Of a stretch of 64,000 nucleotides of DNA, positions 1 to 8,187 are shown piece by piece. The notes below the pieces were generated by a model. It worked only from the letters and a program-made list of their open reading frames with translations. It was not told the DNA's origin and did not search any database. The position numbers and the translations under genes were made by a program. Origin of the DNA: Mesobacillus campisalis (GTDB lineage: Bacteria; Bacillota; Bacilli; Bacillales; Cytobacillaceae); contig NZ_LAYY01000009.1 of assembly GCF_000986785.1 (NCBI RefSeq), positions 109,404-173,403 of the forward strand, given 5' to 3'. Within the stretch, counting starts at the first letter, position 1; every line of letters begins with the position of its first letter.

Positions 1-196
1 ATATTGCCAAGGGAATGCACAAGAAGCGCTCCTGCCTCACTTTCCAAACGATTGGTCTTACGGAAAAGTTGCTGTCAGCTAACTTTGTTTCTTATGCTCT
101 ATTAATTTTTACCTGCTCAAAAACGTTGCTGTAGACCCACTCGCATCGCGAATGCTAAGGTAGGTAGGCAGTGTTTTTTTAGGAGGATAACTTGAG

Positions 197-1066
197 ATGG
201 AAGAACAAAAATACAAGGATTTAAAGCTTGGGGAACGCGGTGCCATGATCAGCATCCTGGCATACCTCATCCTCTCCTGCCTAAAATTGTTGATTGGCTA
301 TATGAGTAACTCTGCCGCACTGAGAGCAGATGGACTGAATAATACAACCGATATCATCGCGTCCATTGCCGTCCTGATCGGGCTGAGGCTATCTCAAAGG
401 CCCCCTGATGAGAACCACGGTTATGGACACTGGAAAAGTGAAACCATTGCATCCATGGTGGCATCCTTCATTATGGCCGCAGTCGGGTTACAGGTATTGC
501 TGGAAGCTGTCACATCACTCGTACACGGCGGGTCTGAGACGCCGGATGTCGTTGCTGCTTATGTGGCTCTTTTTTCTGCCGTGGCGATGTATTTCGTCTA
601 CCGGTACAATAAAAAATTAGCCCTGCGGATCAACAGCGGTTCCGTCATGGCAGCCGCTAAGGACAATTTGTCCGATGCATGGGTCAGCATTGGGGCAGCC
701 GTAGGGATATTCGGCTCACAGTTGAACATGCCCTGGCTCGACACCGTAACCGCCACAGTTGTAGGAATCCTTATTTGTAAAACCGCATGGGATATTTTCA
801 GGCAGGCTTCCCTCGAACTTTCCGATGGTTTTGATGTGACAAAGCTCGACTTATACAAGGAAATCGTCATAAATGTAAAAGGGGTGAAAGGAATCAAGGA
901 AATCAAGGGGCGGAACTATGGCAATAATGAAGTGATCGATTGTGTGATTTTAGTAGATTCCACACTCGGAATAAAAGAAGCACATGACATTGCCACGCAC
1001 GTAGAAAAAATCATGATCGATGAGCATGGAGTGTATAACGTCCATGTCCATGTCGAACCAAAATGA
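197..1066 (+). CDS. Cation diffusion facilitator (CDF) efflux protein, MneS/YeaB-like
   Basis: A 289-residue membrane protein that should export a divalent metal ion in exchange for protons. The N-terminal half holds the CDF transmembrane block, with acidic metal-site residues in ADGLNNTTD (near residues 43-51) and AKDNLSD (near 153-159). The second motif has Asp where zinc transporters usually have His, a pattern seen in manganese-type CDF proteins, so manganese is the best guess. A cytoplasmic ferredoxin-like domain follows and ends in a His-rich VHVHVEP tail. The ATG follows AGGAGGATAACTTGAG. The gene stands alone and its stop codon lies inside a terminator hairpin. Family is clear; metal specificity is inferred from the motifs and from recollection of B. 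subtilis MneS. Confidence 0.9.
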   Translation: MEEQKYKDLKLGERGAMISILAYLILSCLKLLIGYMSNSAALRADGLNNTTDIIASIAVLIGLRLSQRPPDENHGYGHWKSETIASMVASFIMAAVGLQVLLEAVTSLVHGGSETPDVVAAYVALFSAVAMYFVYRYNKKLALRINSGSVMAAAKDNLSDAWVSIGAAVGIFGSQLNMPWLDTVTATVVGILICKTAWDIFRQASLELSDGFDVTKLDLYKEIVINVKGVKGIKEIKGRNYGNNEVIDCVILVDSTLGIKEAHDIATHVEKIMIDEHGVYNVHVHVEPK

Positions 1067-1101
1067 AGCATGGGGAACCGTTCCCCATGCTTCATTTTTC
1101 T
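1064..1101 (+). terminator. Intrinsic terminator made from a repeat-family palindrome
   Basis: A perfect hairpin GAAGCATGGGGAAC / GTTCCCCATGCTTC is followed by TTTTT and starts on the stop codon of the CDF gene. It is a fully symmetrical variant of the dispersed GGGACGGTTCT repeat described elsewhere in this window. Confidence 0.85.
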
Positions 1102-1129
1102 GCCGAATTAGTGACCATGCACCAAGGAT

Positions 1130-1157
1130 GAAGCAGGAGAACCGTCCCCGTGCTCTA
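1130..1157. repeat. Dispersed palindromic repeat, copy 2
   Basis: Contains GAGAACCGTCCCC flanked by GAAGCAG and GTGCTCTA. The minus-strand stop codon TAG of the metallophosphoesterase is the outer edge of the element. Confidence 0.8.
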
Positions 1158-2333
1158 CAACGGTAGTGGGTCAATACTTTGGTCGTTTGGTGTTAAATCG
1201 ATTCCATAGTCTTTTGCAAAGACCATATATGTATCGTCCAGTACGTTTTCTTTGTTTTCATCCAGGTTGAAGACTCTGGCTCCTCGCAGTCTATTTTTTT
1301 CTGCTCCGGAAAGCCCATAGGCACCGAACCCGCAATTGCCTGCATATCCGAGCATGACGCCATAATAATTCCCTGCGTAGGTATTGATATGGTCATGTCC
1401 GCAGAAAACGCCCTTTACATCGCCGCGGTGGAGGATGGCGGAAAACATGCCGCTATTGACTGGGCCCGGGCATTCATCTTCATTTCTTTCTCCAACGATA
1501 TTATGCTTTTTGACAGCAATCTCATGCCTTTCTGCTGACATTTCCTCTTTGCCGGCAAACCACATATAGCGATGTTCCCATAACGGAATATGCATGAACA
1601 TCAGGGACGGGATTTTGCGATTAAACCGCTTTTCCAATTTCATGGACGTTTCGTAATACCAATTTACCTGGTCAAAGCGGAGCCAGTCCCAGTAAGGATA
1701 GCCTTCAAAATCCTGACCGGCGATTTGGTCTGGAGCATATCTTCCGCTGTCAAGCAGCCATAGGTTGAACGCAGGCGCCGTTCCCTTGGAATTATTAATA
1801 AGCAGGTGCGAATTACCTGTTCCTGTAATTCCTTTCTCGCCAGGCTGGTTCATATTATGCGGATAGGACATATAGATTTTCAGCATCTCCGCCTCATCCA
1901 GGCCGTTTTTCGGAGTGGAATCTTCATCATGATTTCCGTATGTAATTGCCCAATGAATTTTCCTTTGCTCCATTGGCTGGGCCAGATTGTTAATCGCCTG
2001 TTTCAATTCCAATGGAGTATCCGGCCCGCTTGCCAGCATGTCGCCATTGATGACAACGAAATCCGGCTTTTCGGAATCAAGGACCTTTTCCATCAGCTCA
2101 ACGGTTCTGCGGTCAATCCGTTCATCATCCTGCGGGTCATTAAACTGCACAATTTTGAACTTGCCATTACGATTGAATTTCAGTTTGGCCTTTTGATGGT
2201 CACTGGCCAGTGCGGTCGTACTGCCGAATAAATCTCCAGGCAATCCGGTGGATGCGAGTGTTAAGGCGAGTGTGCTCATCCCGCCAATTTTGATAAAATC
2301 TCTTCGATCCATCCCTTTATTTCTCTCTGTCAC
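1155..2333 (-). CDS. Tat-exported metallophosphoesterase
   Basis: A calcineurin-like phosphoesterase of about 392 residues. The mature domain carries the metal-ligand signatures in order: NDPQDDE, INGDM, YGNHDED, a conserved MHIPLWEH and the closing CGHDH, giving a two-metal hydrolase of phosphomono- or diesters. The N-terminus contains the twin-arginine motif RRDFIK followed by a hydrophobic stretch, so export by Tat is expected. The chosen start is the GTG eight bases after GGGAGG; a TTG three codons upstream sits too close to that site, and an internal ATG (MDRRDFIK) is possible. Substrate is unknown and no neighbour helps. It is transcribed towards the CDF gene, with two palindromes between the convergent ends. 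Confidence 0.85.
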   Translation of the reverse strand: MTERNKGMDRRDFIKIGGMSTLALTLASTGLPGDLFGSTTALASDHQKAKLKFNRNGKFKIVQFNDPQDDERIDRRTVELMEKVLDSEKPDFVVINGDMLASGPDTPLELKQAINNLAQPMEQRKIHWAITYGNHDEDSTPKNGLDEAEMLKIYMSYPHNMNQPGEKGITGTGNSHLLINNSKGTAPAFNLWLLDSGRYAPDQIAGQDFEGYPYWDWLRFDQVNWYYETSMKLEKRFNRKIPSLMFMHIPLWEHRYMWFAGKEEMSAERHEIAVKKHNIVGERNEDECPGPVNSGMFSAILHRGDVKGVFCGHDHINTYAGNYYGVMLGYAGNCGFGAYGLSGAEKNRLRGARVFNLDENKENVLDDTYMVFAKDYGIDLTPNDQSIDPLPL

Positions 2334-2458
2334 GTACAATACCTCCCAATCATTCTGTTACAGCAGCCATCGGTGTCAGTCCTTCTGATTTTTCCCCGAG
2401 ATGGCTTTCTATCCCTATCTGCTTTCAAGAATAAGCTCCGAATATTAGCGGAGGGTGA

Positions 2459-2671
2459 ATGCAGCTAAAAGGATTAGTAAAGAAAACAGAAGCATGGAAG
2501 AAAGCAAAATCCTTTGAATCCGCCTTCATTAGTTTTCTTAAGAAGGAAGACCCAGCTTTTATAGTTGAAAAGGCAGACAAACTAGAACATTACCCTTTTG
2601 TTATTGAAGATATTTTTGAAAAATTTACGAGAATGAAAACCTTTCTTAATAATTCGTTCTTAAAATGGTAG
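2459..2671 (+). CDS. Small orphan protein (70 aa), function unknown
   Basis: A 70-residue basic, helical-looking protein with no family I recognise. The ATG is preceded by GGAGGGTGA, a convincing ribosome binding site, which is the main reason to keep it. It ends 25 bases before the DeoR-type regulator and could be co-transcribed with it. It has no signal peptide, no cysteine pairs and no obvious membrane segment. It could be a remnant of a longer gene. Confidence 0.45.
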   Translation: MQLKGLVKKTEAWKKAKSFESAFISFLKKEDPAFIVEKADKLEHYPFVIEDIFEKFTRMKTFLNNSFLKW

Positions 2672-2696
2672 TAAAAGAAATGTGCCGGGAGAATCT

Positions 2697-3506
2697 ATGA
2701 GCCAGTCTTTAATGTCAGAGAGAGAGAAAGCCATCATGAAGGAACTTGAATATAAAACAAAAATCAGTGTCACGGATTTAGCTGTAAAACTAAACGTAAC
2801 ACCGGAAACGATTAGGAAGGATTTAAATGTCCTTGAGGAAAAAAAGAAATTGCGCAGAATTCGTGGTGGAGCTGTTCCATATGCCGGAATCAGCAGCGAG
2901 CCCCCTTTCCTCCGAAAGGTCAGCATTGCCCATTTCCAAAAACAATTAATAGGAGAAAAAGCTGCGGCGTTTATCCGGGATGGCGAAACCATTGCGCTTG
3001 CTGCGGGGTCCACAACCTTGAATATCGCTAGAAGTATGAAAGACGTTAAGAATGTGACGATTGTAACCAATTCTTTAGCAGCAGCCGAAATTTTAAATAA
3101 CCGATTGGAATCCAATCTTTTCAACGGGAAAGTCATTGTACTCGGGGGAACAGCCAATCCACGGCAGCGTTCCACCAGCGGTTCCATTACCAACCAGCTG
3201 CTGGGGCATTTTTATTTTGACAAGGCATTCATCTCCTGTGGAGGAATAAGCATGGATGGAATCTGTGGGTTTGATGTGGACGAAGCTTCTGCTATTTCCA
3301 TTATGATTAAGCAATCACAGCGAGTATTTCTGGTGGCAGACTCTTCTAAATTTAATCAAAGAGCCTTGTTCCAGATCGATTCGTTAGCATCCATTGATGT
3401 TGTGATAGCAGACCAGGACAAGCCAGCACAATGGTCAAAAGACATCAGAATACGAGACTTGGATTGGATCAACGCCAGCAAGCATGGGGAGTTTTCATCC
3501 TTCTAA
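2697..3506 (+). CDS. DeoR-family transcriptional regulator
   Basis: A 269-residue DeoR-type regulator. The N-terminal winged helix-turn-helix (residues about 5-60) contains the family signature around VTPETIRKDLNVLEE and RRIRGGAV. The remainder is the DeoR C-terminal sensor domain, with the sugar-phosphate binding elements AAGSTTLNIA and VTNSLAAAEIL. Such proteins usually repress sugar or nucleoside catabolic genes and release DNA when a phosphorylated sugar binds. The ATG at 2697 follows GGGAGA at suitable distance; a GTG at 2682 in the same frame has no such site. No sugar operon lies next to it, so its target is not evident here. Confidence 0.88.
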   Translation: MSQSLMSEREKAIMKELEYKTKISVTDLAVKLNVTPETIRKDLNVLEEKKKLRRIRGGAVPYAGISSEPPFLRKVSIAHFQKQLIGEKAAAFIRDGETIALAAGSTTLNIARSMKDVKNVTIVTNSLAAAEILNNRLESNLFNGKVIVLGGTANPRQRSTSGSITNQLLGHFYFDKAFISCGGISMDGICGFDVDEASAISIMIKQSQRVFLVADSSKFNQRALFQIDSLASIDVVIADQDKPAQWSKDIRIRDLDWINASKHGEFSSF

Positions 3507-3526
3507 AAACACAAAATTCAAAACAT

Positions 3527-3562
3527 AAAAACCGCCGTGGATCATGAACCGGCGGTTTTTTG
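3527..3562 (+). terminator. Intrinsic terminator after the DeoR regulator
   Basis: GC-rich stem ACCGCCG / CGGCGGT with a short loop and a TTTTTT tail, 20 bases after the stop codon. Confidence 0.85.
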
Positions 3563-3604
3563 ATATAAAGACAGTAAAATTCAAATTAGTCAGAGGTCTG
3601 CCAC

Positions 3605-3770
3605 TTGTCGTAAATGCACTGAACTTTGTCGTAAGGCTCAGCCGCATTGTCGTAAGCACGCTTAACTTTGTCGTGGAGGCCACCCAGTTTGTCTTAAGTA
3701 CACCTAACCTTGTCGTGAGGTCACCCATTTGTCGTAAGCACACTAAACTTTGTCCCCATGAGCGGTGGCG
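3605..3770. repeat. 21-bp tandem array with TTGTCGTAAG core
   Basis: Eight copies of a TTGTCGTAAG-like core begin at 3605, 3626, 3647, 3668, 3689, 3710, 3729 and 3750: a period of 21 bases with one 19-base step. Units are degenerate between the cores (often CAC then CTAACT). This fills the roughly 300-base gap between the DeoR terminator and the transporter. Because 21 is a multiple of three, both strands stay open as heptad-repeat reading frames, but no ribosome binding site supports translation. Confidence 0.85.
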
Positions 3771-3798
3771 CAAACAGCCCAAACAAGGTGTCCCAACT

Positions 3799-3826
3799 GA
3801 AGCAGCAGAACCGTCCCCCTGCCTCA
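3799..3826. repeat. Dispersed palindromic repeat, copy 3
   Basis: CAGAACCGTCCCCC core with GAAGCAG and TGCCTCA edges. The minus-strand stop codon TGA of the 2HCT transporter is its outer edge. Confidence 0.8.
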
Positions 3827-5167
3827 CATCAGGAATGGGGCGATGATGGAGAGGATGACTAGCATGATGGCGCCGCCGATTCGGGATGAGATTTGCAGGA
3901 ATGGCATGAGGTTCATTCTTTCGGCTGCGCTCAGAACGGCGACATCACCGGAACCGCCCATGTCGGCCATGCCAATTCCCGCTGAGATGGCCGATTCAAC
4001 AAAGTAGAAGCCAACAAGCAAACCGAAGAATCCGGCCGATAATGTTGCAATGACGACTGTAAGAACGGTCAAACTGATATAGCTTGGATTGGTGACAATT
4101 TCAATGACACTTGAGAAATCAATCATTCCGGCACTAATGGACACCAAAATGACGGGTACCCATGCTTTGGTGATCAGCTCATACCAATCCTCTGCGCCTT
4201 TTTCGATATGGGCAGGCAGGACATTGAAGATCTTCAGCGCTGCCGCACAAAGGATAATCCAAACGTAAGAGTGGAAGGTTGGAATCAGTTCTGCGACAAT
4301 TTTCCCAAAAACAAAGATGGTTGTAGCAATAATCATGCCAATGATCAAGCTGTTAATCGAAAACGGGAACATCGAAAAATCCTGGCCTTTTAAATCGACC
4401 GTGTTTCCGCCCTTTTCAAGGCGCAGAAGGTCGCCGTTCCCAGAGAAGTTCTTTTTCTTGCTGCGTTTTCCCAAACCATTAAGTCCGCCCGCTGCAAAGA
4501 TACAAATCATGTTGCCAACCATAACAGCCGGAGCGATTTTTGCCAGTATATCTCCTGCACTTTCCCCGCTGCTGGCAGCAAAGATTTCCGACATTGGCAC
4601 AGCACCAGCTGCCATCCCGCCACCCATGATTGGACCAACCACATAAAAGATTGTTTCGCCAAAACCGAACCCAATTAAATGGCCAACAAGACCGCCGATA
4701 AGCATTGCGGATACAACTGCACCTAAAAGCGGAATGAAAAAACGCAGACCTATCTTCATGAGCATTTTGCGGTCCATGCTTAAAATGCTGCCAACGATAA
4801 TCCCGGTAACGGCAAAATCGGAAAAGCCCAGTTCATTATAAAAACCGTCCGTTAATGTCCCAACGCTTTCAGGCAAAATTCCGAGGTAAATGAAGAGCGC
4901 CGGGATGAGGATACAGAGGATGGGCCCTCCCCCAAAGGTATTAAAAACCGGAATCTGATCACCAATCCACATCAACAGCATCCCAATAACCATTGCTACA
5001 ATCAGGCCACTGGCCATATTATGCGGAAGAATTTCCATGTAAATCCCAACAAGGAGGACAACCACAATTGCCAAAAAGATTGGAGCGTTAATTCCAGCAA
5101 TCTTCACTTTCGGCTTCGGATTCAATCCCACTGTTTCTACTACTGCCTGCTTTGTTAAGTCACCCAT
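3824..5167 (-). CDS. 2-hydroxycarboxylate transporter (2HCT/CitS family)
   Basis: A 447-residue secondary transporter with 10-12 hydrophobic segments, typical of the citrate/malate/lactate 2HCT family (CitS, CimH, MaeN). The family's signature glycine-rich re-entrant loop is visible as GGGMAAGAVPMSEIFA around residues 185-200, with a second at GMADMGGSGDVAVLSA near the C-terminus. It should import a 2-hydroxy acid such as malate, citrate or tartrate with Na+ or H+. AAGGAG precedes the ATG. It lies downstream of a tartrate/D-malate dehydrogenase gene on the same strand, which fits uptake of that enzyme's substrate. Family certain; substrate inferred. Confidence 0.9.
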   Translation of the reverse strand: MGDLTKQAVVETVGLNPKPKVKIAGINAPIFLAIVVVLLVGIYMEILPHNMASGLIVAMVIGMLLMWIGDQIPVFNTFGGGPILCILIPALFIYLGILPESVGTLTDGFYNELGFSDFAVTGIIVGSILSMDRKMLMKIGLRFFIPLLGAVVSAMLIGGLVGHLIGFGFGETIFYVVGPIMGGGMAAGAVPMSEIFAASSGESAGDILAKIAPAVMVGNMICIFAAGGLNGLGKRSKKKNFSGNGDLLRLEKGGNTVDLKGQDFSMFPFSINSLIIGMIIATTIFVFGKIVAELIPTFHSYVWIILCAAALKIFNVLPAHIEKGAEDWYELITKAWVPVILVSISAGMIDFSSVIEIVTNPSYISLTVLTVVIATLSAGFFGLLVGFYFVESAISAGIGMADMGGSGDVAVLSAAERMNLMPFLQISSRIGGAIMLVILSIIAPFLM

Positions 5168-5265
5168 ATTTTCACTCCTTTTAAATTAGAAATAGACCAG
5201 TAAGCGTTTTCATGGATGTGTTATTGGGGGAGCCTATCCACTGCGAACAGGCTCCGGTCTCTTGG

Positions 5266-6327
5266 TTATGCTCTTGCTTTTAAACGGGTAATAATCTCGG
5301 TCGTCACTTCCGTTGTGCTATGTTTGCCTCCAATGTCAGGAGTCAGAATTCCATCATGTGTCACACTTTCAACCACTTCCAGAAGGACGGAACCAATTTC
5401 CTCTTCTCCGAAATGGTCGAGCATCATTTTCGCTGTCCAAATCTGGCCAATTGGATTGGCGATTCCCTTGCCGATAATATCAGGAGCTGAACCATGCACC
5501 GGCTCAAACATCGATGGGTATTTTCCATTCACGTTGATATTGGCAGCTGGCGCAATCCCGATGCTTCCCATTACCGCTGCTCCAATGTCGGTCAATACAT
5601 CGCCAAACAGGTTGCTGGCAACAATGACGTCAAAGCGGGAAGGATTGGTCACGAAGAAGGCAGCGAGAGCATCAATATGCTGGGAATCGGTTTGGATCTC
5701 CGGGTAATCCCTGGAGACATCCTTAAACACTTCATCCCAAAATGGCATAGAGTGAACAATTCCGTTCGACTTGGTGGCACTTGTTACATGCCTGTTCCGT
5801 TTGGCGGCGAGTTCAAATGCATACCTCATCACCCGCTCGGTTCCCCTTCTCGAGAAGATTGCATTCTGGATGGCAATCTCTTCTTCTCCCTGATAAATGC
5901 GGCCGCCAACGGAGCTGTACTCTCCTTCGCTGTTTTCACGGACGACGATCAAATCAAAATCCTTTGGGTTTACAAGCGGAGAGCGCACTCCGCTGAAGAT
6001 TTTTGCCGGCCTGACATTTATCACCTGTTCAAATTCACGGCGCAGCTTGATCAACAATCCCCATAACGAAACGTGGTCGGGCACCAATTTCGCATTCCCA
6101 ACGGCTCCTAAAAAGATCGCGTCAAATTCTTTCAGTCTCTCAAGCCCGTCTTCCGGCATCATGCTGCCATGCTCCAAATAATACTCGCAGCTGTAAGGAA
6201 ACTCTGTGAACTCAAAAGAAAGTCCTCCGTGGATGTCTGATACCGTTTTCAAAACATCAATCGCTGCTGGCACTACTTCTGTTCCAATTCCATCTCCAGG
6301 AATGGATGCAATTTTTAATTTAGTCAA
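5266..6327 (-). CDS. Tartrate dehydrogenase / D-malate decarboxylating dehydrogenase
   Basis: A 353-residue member of the isocitrate/isopropylmalate dehydrogenase family, most like TtuC/DmlA enzymes that oxidise D-malate or tartrate with NAD+. Visible motifs are the N-terminal IPGDGIG, the substrate loop VRENSEGEYS, the catalytic K/N region TSATKSNG and the cofactor-side EPVHGSAPDI. The start is taken as TTG at 6327, nine bases after GGAGG; upstream in-frame codons lie inside the promoter. It is probably co-regulated with the 2HCT transporter by the GntR protein encoded just upstream. Substrate choice between D-malate and tartrate cannot be settled by eye. Confidence 0.85.
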   Translation of the reverse strand: MTKLKIASIPGDGIGTEVVPAAIDVLKTVSDIHGGLSFEFTEFPYSCEYYLEHGSMMPEDGLERLKEFDAIFLGAVGNAKLVPDHVSLWGLLIKLRREFEQVINVRPAKIFSGVRSPLVNPKDFDLIVVRENSEGEYSSVGGRIYQGEEEIAIQNAIFSRRGTERVMRYAFELAAKRNRHVTSATKSNGIVHSMPFWDEVFKDVSRDYPEIQTDSQHIDALAAFFVTNPSRFDVIVASNLFGDVLTDIGAAVMGSIGIAPAANINVNGKYPSMFEPVHGSAPDIIGKGIANPIGQIWTAKMMLDHFGEEEIGSVLLEVVESVTHDGILTPDIGGKHSTTEVTTEIITRLKARA

Positions 6328-6345
6328 GGTTGTTTGCCTCCTTAA

Positions 6346-6410
6346 ACGGTCGTCGGTCGACCGTCTCTCTTTTGTACTCTTACTATATAATAGATTTCCC
6401 AAACCGGCAA
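6346..6410 (-). promoter_or_regulatory. Promoter and palindromic operator of the dehydrogenase gene
   Basis: On the minus strand, TTGCCG (6405-6410) and TATAGT (6382-6387) are separated by exactly 17 bases. Just downstream lies the inverted repeat ACGGTCG-TCGGT-CGACCGT (6346-6364), whose centre contains the perfect palindrome CGGTCGACCG. Its place in the initial transcribed region suits a repressor, most simply the adjacent GntR protein. Confidence 0.6.
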
Positions 6411-6434
6411 TATATTTTTTGATTTTTTATACAA

Positions 6435-6470
6435 TTAAAAAAAAGCCGCTTCCCTGTATAGGAAACAGCT
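6435..6470 (-). terminator. Intrinsic terminator of the gntR gene
   Basis: The minus strand reads an imperfect stem AGCTGTTTCC / GGAAGCGGCT followed by eight T, 11 bases after the gntR stop codon. It also separates gntR from the dehydrogenase promoter. Confidence 0.7.
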
Positions 6471-6480
6471 TGTTCAAAAC

Positions 6481-7152
6481 TTATTTTTCCTCATCAGGTG
6501 CCAGAACCTCCACCAAATGCTCTGTGTCAAGCTCAAGATGATGGATCATCTCCTGTGCCGCCTTTTCTTCATCCCGCTGCTTGATGTAAGCAAAGATTCT
6601 TCGATGCTGTTCGAGAATGTCATCCCCCCGGCGGTCGCCTTTAAAATTCAGCACTCGAAAATAATGGATCAGCCCTTTCAAGTCATAGACCTGCTTTTGC
6701 AAATGGGCATTGTCCGTAAAGGCCAAAATCAGCTGGTGGAACTTTTCATTGAGGGTGATGATCGTATTATCATCTTTTTTCATTCGAATGGCGGCCTCTG
6801 TCTCATCCAGCGTCCGCTCAATCTGTGCCAGTTCTTCCCCGCTGGCAATCTTTGTTGTCAGCCTCACTGCAAATGACTCGAGAGCCATTCGGCAATAATA
6901 GATTTCCTTTACATCCTTTAAAGTAGGTTCATAGACAAAAACTTTCGAATTCTCCACAATGAGAAGTCCCTCTTTTTCAAGGATCCGGACCGCCTCCCGG
7001 ATGGGGCTTTTGCTCACATTATATTCTTTCGCAAGCTGTGTTTCATTGATGCGCTCTCCCGGCTGGTATTTGCCATCGAAGATCATTTGCCTGATCATAT
7101 GATAAAACTGTATGTAATAAGGAGCCTGTTTTTCGATTGAAAGGTCGCTCAT
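6481..7152 (-). CDS. GntR-family (FCD subfamily) transcriptional regulator
   Basis: A 223-residue regulator. Residues about 10-75 form a GntR winged helix with the signature QLAKEYNVSKSPIREAVRILEKEGL. The C-terminal all-helical FCD domain has the expected metal/ligand residues (EKFHQLIL, then H in EQHRRIFAYI and HHLELD). FCD regulators commonly control organic-acid catabolism and respond to the substrate or an intermediate. The ATG at 7152 opens MSDLSIEKQ; upstream in-frame codons lack a ribosome binding site. It sits between the FAH-family gene and the dehydrogenase/transporter pair and probably controls them. Confidence 0.88.
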   Translation of the reverse strand: MSDLSIEKQAPYYIQFYHMIRQMIFDGKYQPGERINETQLAKEYNVSKSPIREAVRILEKEGLLIVENSKVFVYEPTLKDVKEIYYCRMALESFAVRLTTKIASGEELAQIERTLDETEAAIRMKKDDNTIITLNEKFHQLILAFTDNAHLQKQVYDLKGLIHYFRVLNFKGDRRGDDILEQHRRIFAYIKQRDEEKAAQEMIHHLELDTEHLVEVLAPDEEK

Positions 7153-7245
7153 CGGTTTACCCTCACTTCTGTCCAGATGATAGGTTAGCCAAGCAGGAAT
7201 CAAGGACTATCCAAGTATACTATACCATTAATTCCCCCTTTGTTG

Positions 7246-7332
7246 TAGAGCACGGGGACGGTTCTCGTGCTCTATCCGCTCCTCGGCTCCTCGCATTTCA
7301 CTATGAAGCACTAGAACCGTCCCCCTGAATCA
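7246..7332. repeat. Dispersed palindromic repeat, inverted pair (copies 4 and 5)
   Basis: Copy 4 (7246-7274) is closed by nine-base arms TAGAGCACG / CGTGCTCTA around GGGACGGTTCT. Copy 5 (7305-7332) has the opposite orientation, CTAGAACCGTCCCCC, and overlaps the stop region of the FAH-family gene. Confidence 0.8.
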
Positions 7333-8133
7333 CTTTACATAATTGCGCAGCTTTCCGATTTTCTCCACTTCCACAGTGACTATGTCTCCTTGCTTCATGG
7401 GACAGCTGCCGGAAGGTGAACCGGTTGCCAAAACATCGCCCGGCTCGAGGGTCATAATCTGTGAAACCCAGCTGATCAAGTACGGTATGGAGAGGGACAT
7501 CTGATTGGTATTGCCATCCTGTACGATTTTACCGTTTAAAGTACTCACGATTTTCAAATTGGTCGGATCGAGACCCGTCACAATCCATGGTCCCAGCGGT
7601 CCAAATGTGTCAAAACCTTTGCCCCTTGTGAATTGCGGGTCCGTTTTAGTCAGGTCCCTTGCCGTCACATCATTGAAAACGGTACATCCAAAAACATAAT
7701 CCAGTGCCTCTTCTTCTTTTATGTTTTTCCCTCGTTTCCCAATGATGAGTGCCACTTCACCCTCCATTTCGACCTGCCTTGTCAGGTGGACCGGGGGAAG
7801 GATGATGTCCCCCTCATTTGGAATCAAGCTCGTTGTCGGTTTTAAAAACAAAAACGGTTCCTTGAGATTCGCCTGCCCGCCGGTCTCTTCTGCGTGTTCC
7901 GCATACGTCCAGCCGAAATTGACGATTTTATTCGGTTTTACAGGGGTCAATAGCTCGACCTCTTCCATGCTGACTTTTACACCATCAAATTGAAGGTCCC
8001 CGTTAATGATTTCGTTGAAGCTGCTCGTTAATTTCGAGATTTGGCCATCTTCAACTAATCCGTAGTATTCTTCGCCACTTTGATCCTGATAACGAAGAAT
8101 TGTTTGTGTTTTTTGCATTAACTCGGTTGTCAT
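7330..8133 (-). CDS. Fumarylacetoacetate hydrolase (FAH)-family protein
   Basis: A 267-residue protein with the C-terminal FAH fold. Metal ligands are visible in the sequence MEGEVALIIGKRG (E-x-E) and in the following DVTARDL and GFDTFGPLGPW segments; SPSGS near the end completes the active site. Family members hydrolyse or decarboxylate diketo acids (fumarylpyruvate, acylpyruvates, oxaloacetate). Length is normal. GGAGATGG precedes the ATG. Its position behind the citrate-transporter pseudogene and ahead of gntR suggests a role in carboxylic-acid breakdown, perhaps oxaloacetate decarboxylation, but the substrate is not determinable. Confidence 0.85.
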   Translation of the reverse strand: MTTELMQKTQTILRYQDQSGEEYYGLVEDGQISKLTSSFNEIINGDLQFDGVKVSMEEVELLTPVKPNKIVNFGWTYAEHAEETGGQANLKEPFLFLKPTTSLIPNEGDIILPPVHLTRQVEMEGEVALIIGKRGKNIKEEEALDYVFGCTVFNDVTARDLTKTDPQFTRGKGFDTFGPLGPWIVTGLDPTNLKIVSTLNGKIVQDGNTNQMSLSIPYLISWVSQIMTLEPGDVLATGSPSGSCPMKQGDIVTVEVEKIGKLRNYVK

Positions 8134-8187
8134 CTCTTACCATCTCCATTTGTCATGCTTTTCCCCTGCATTTATTTCACACTACCT

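Noticed and set aside
1..196. Metal-sensing riboswitch upstream of the CDF gene
   Set aside because: No known aptamer core was recognised in the short leader; only a ribosome binding site is clear.
3605..3770. CRISPR array at the tandem repeat
   Set aside because: Period is 21 bases with no unique spacers and no cas genes nearby.
3495..3846. Reading frames on both strands across the 21-bp array (100-110 aa)
   Set aside because: A period divisible by three keeps all frames open; no ribosome binding site and no family match.
5494..6066. Plus-strand frame of 190 aa opposite the dehydrogenase gene
   Set aside because: Antisense shadow of a complete enzyme gene; no ribosome binding site.
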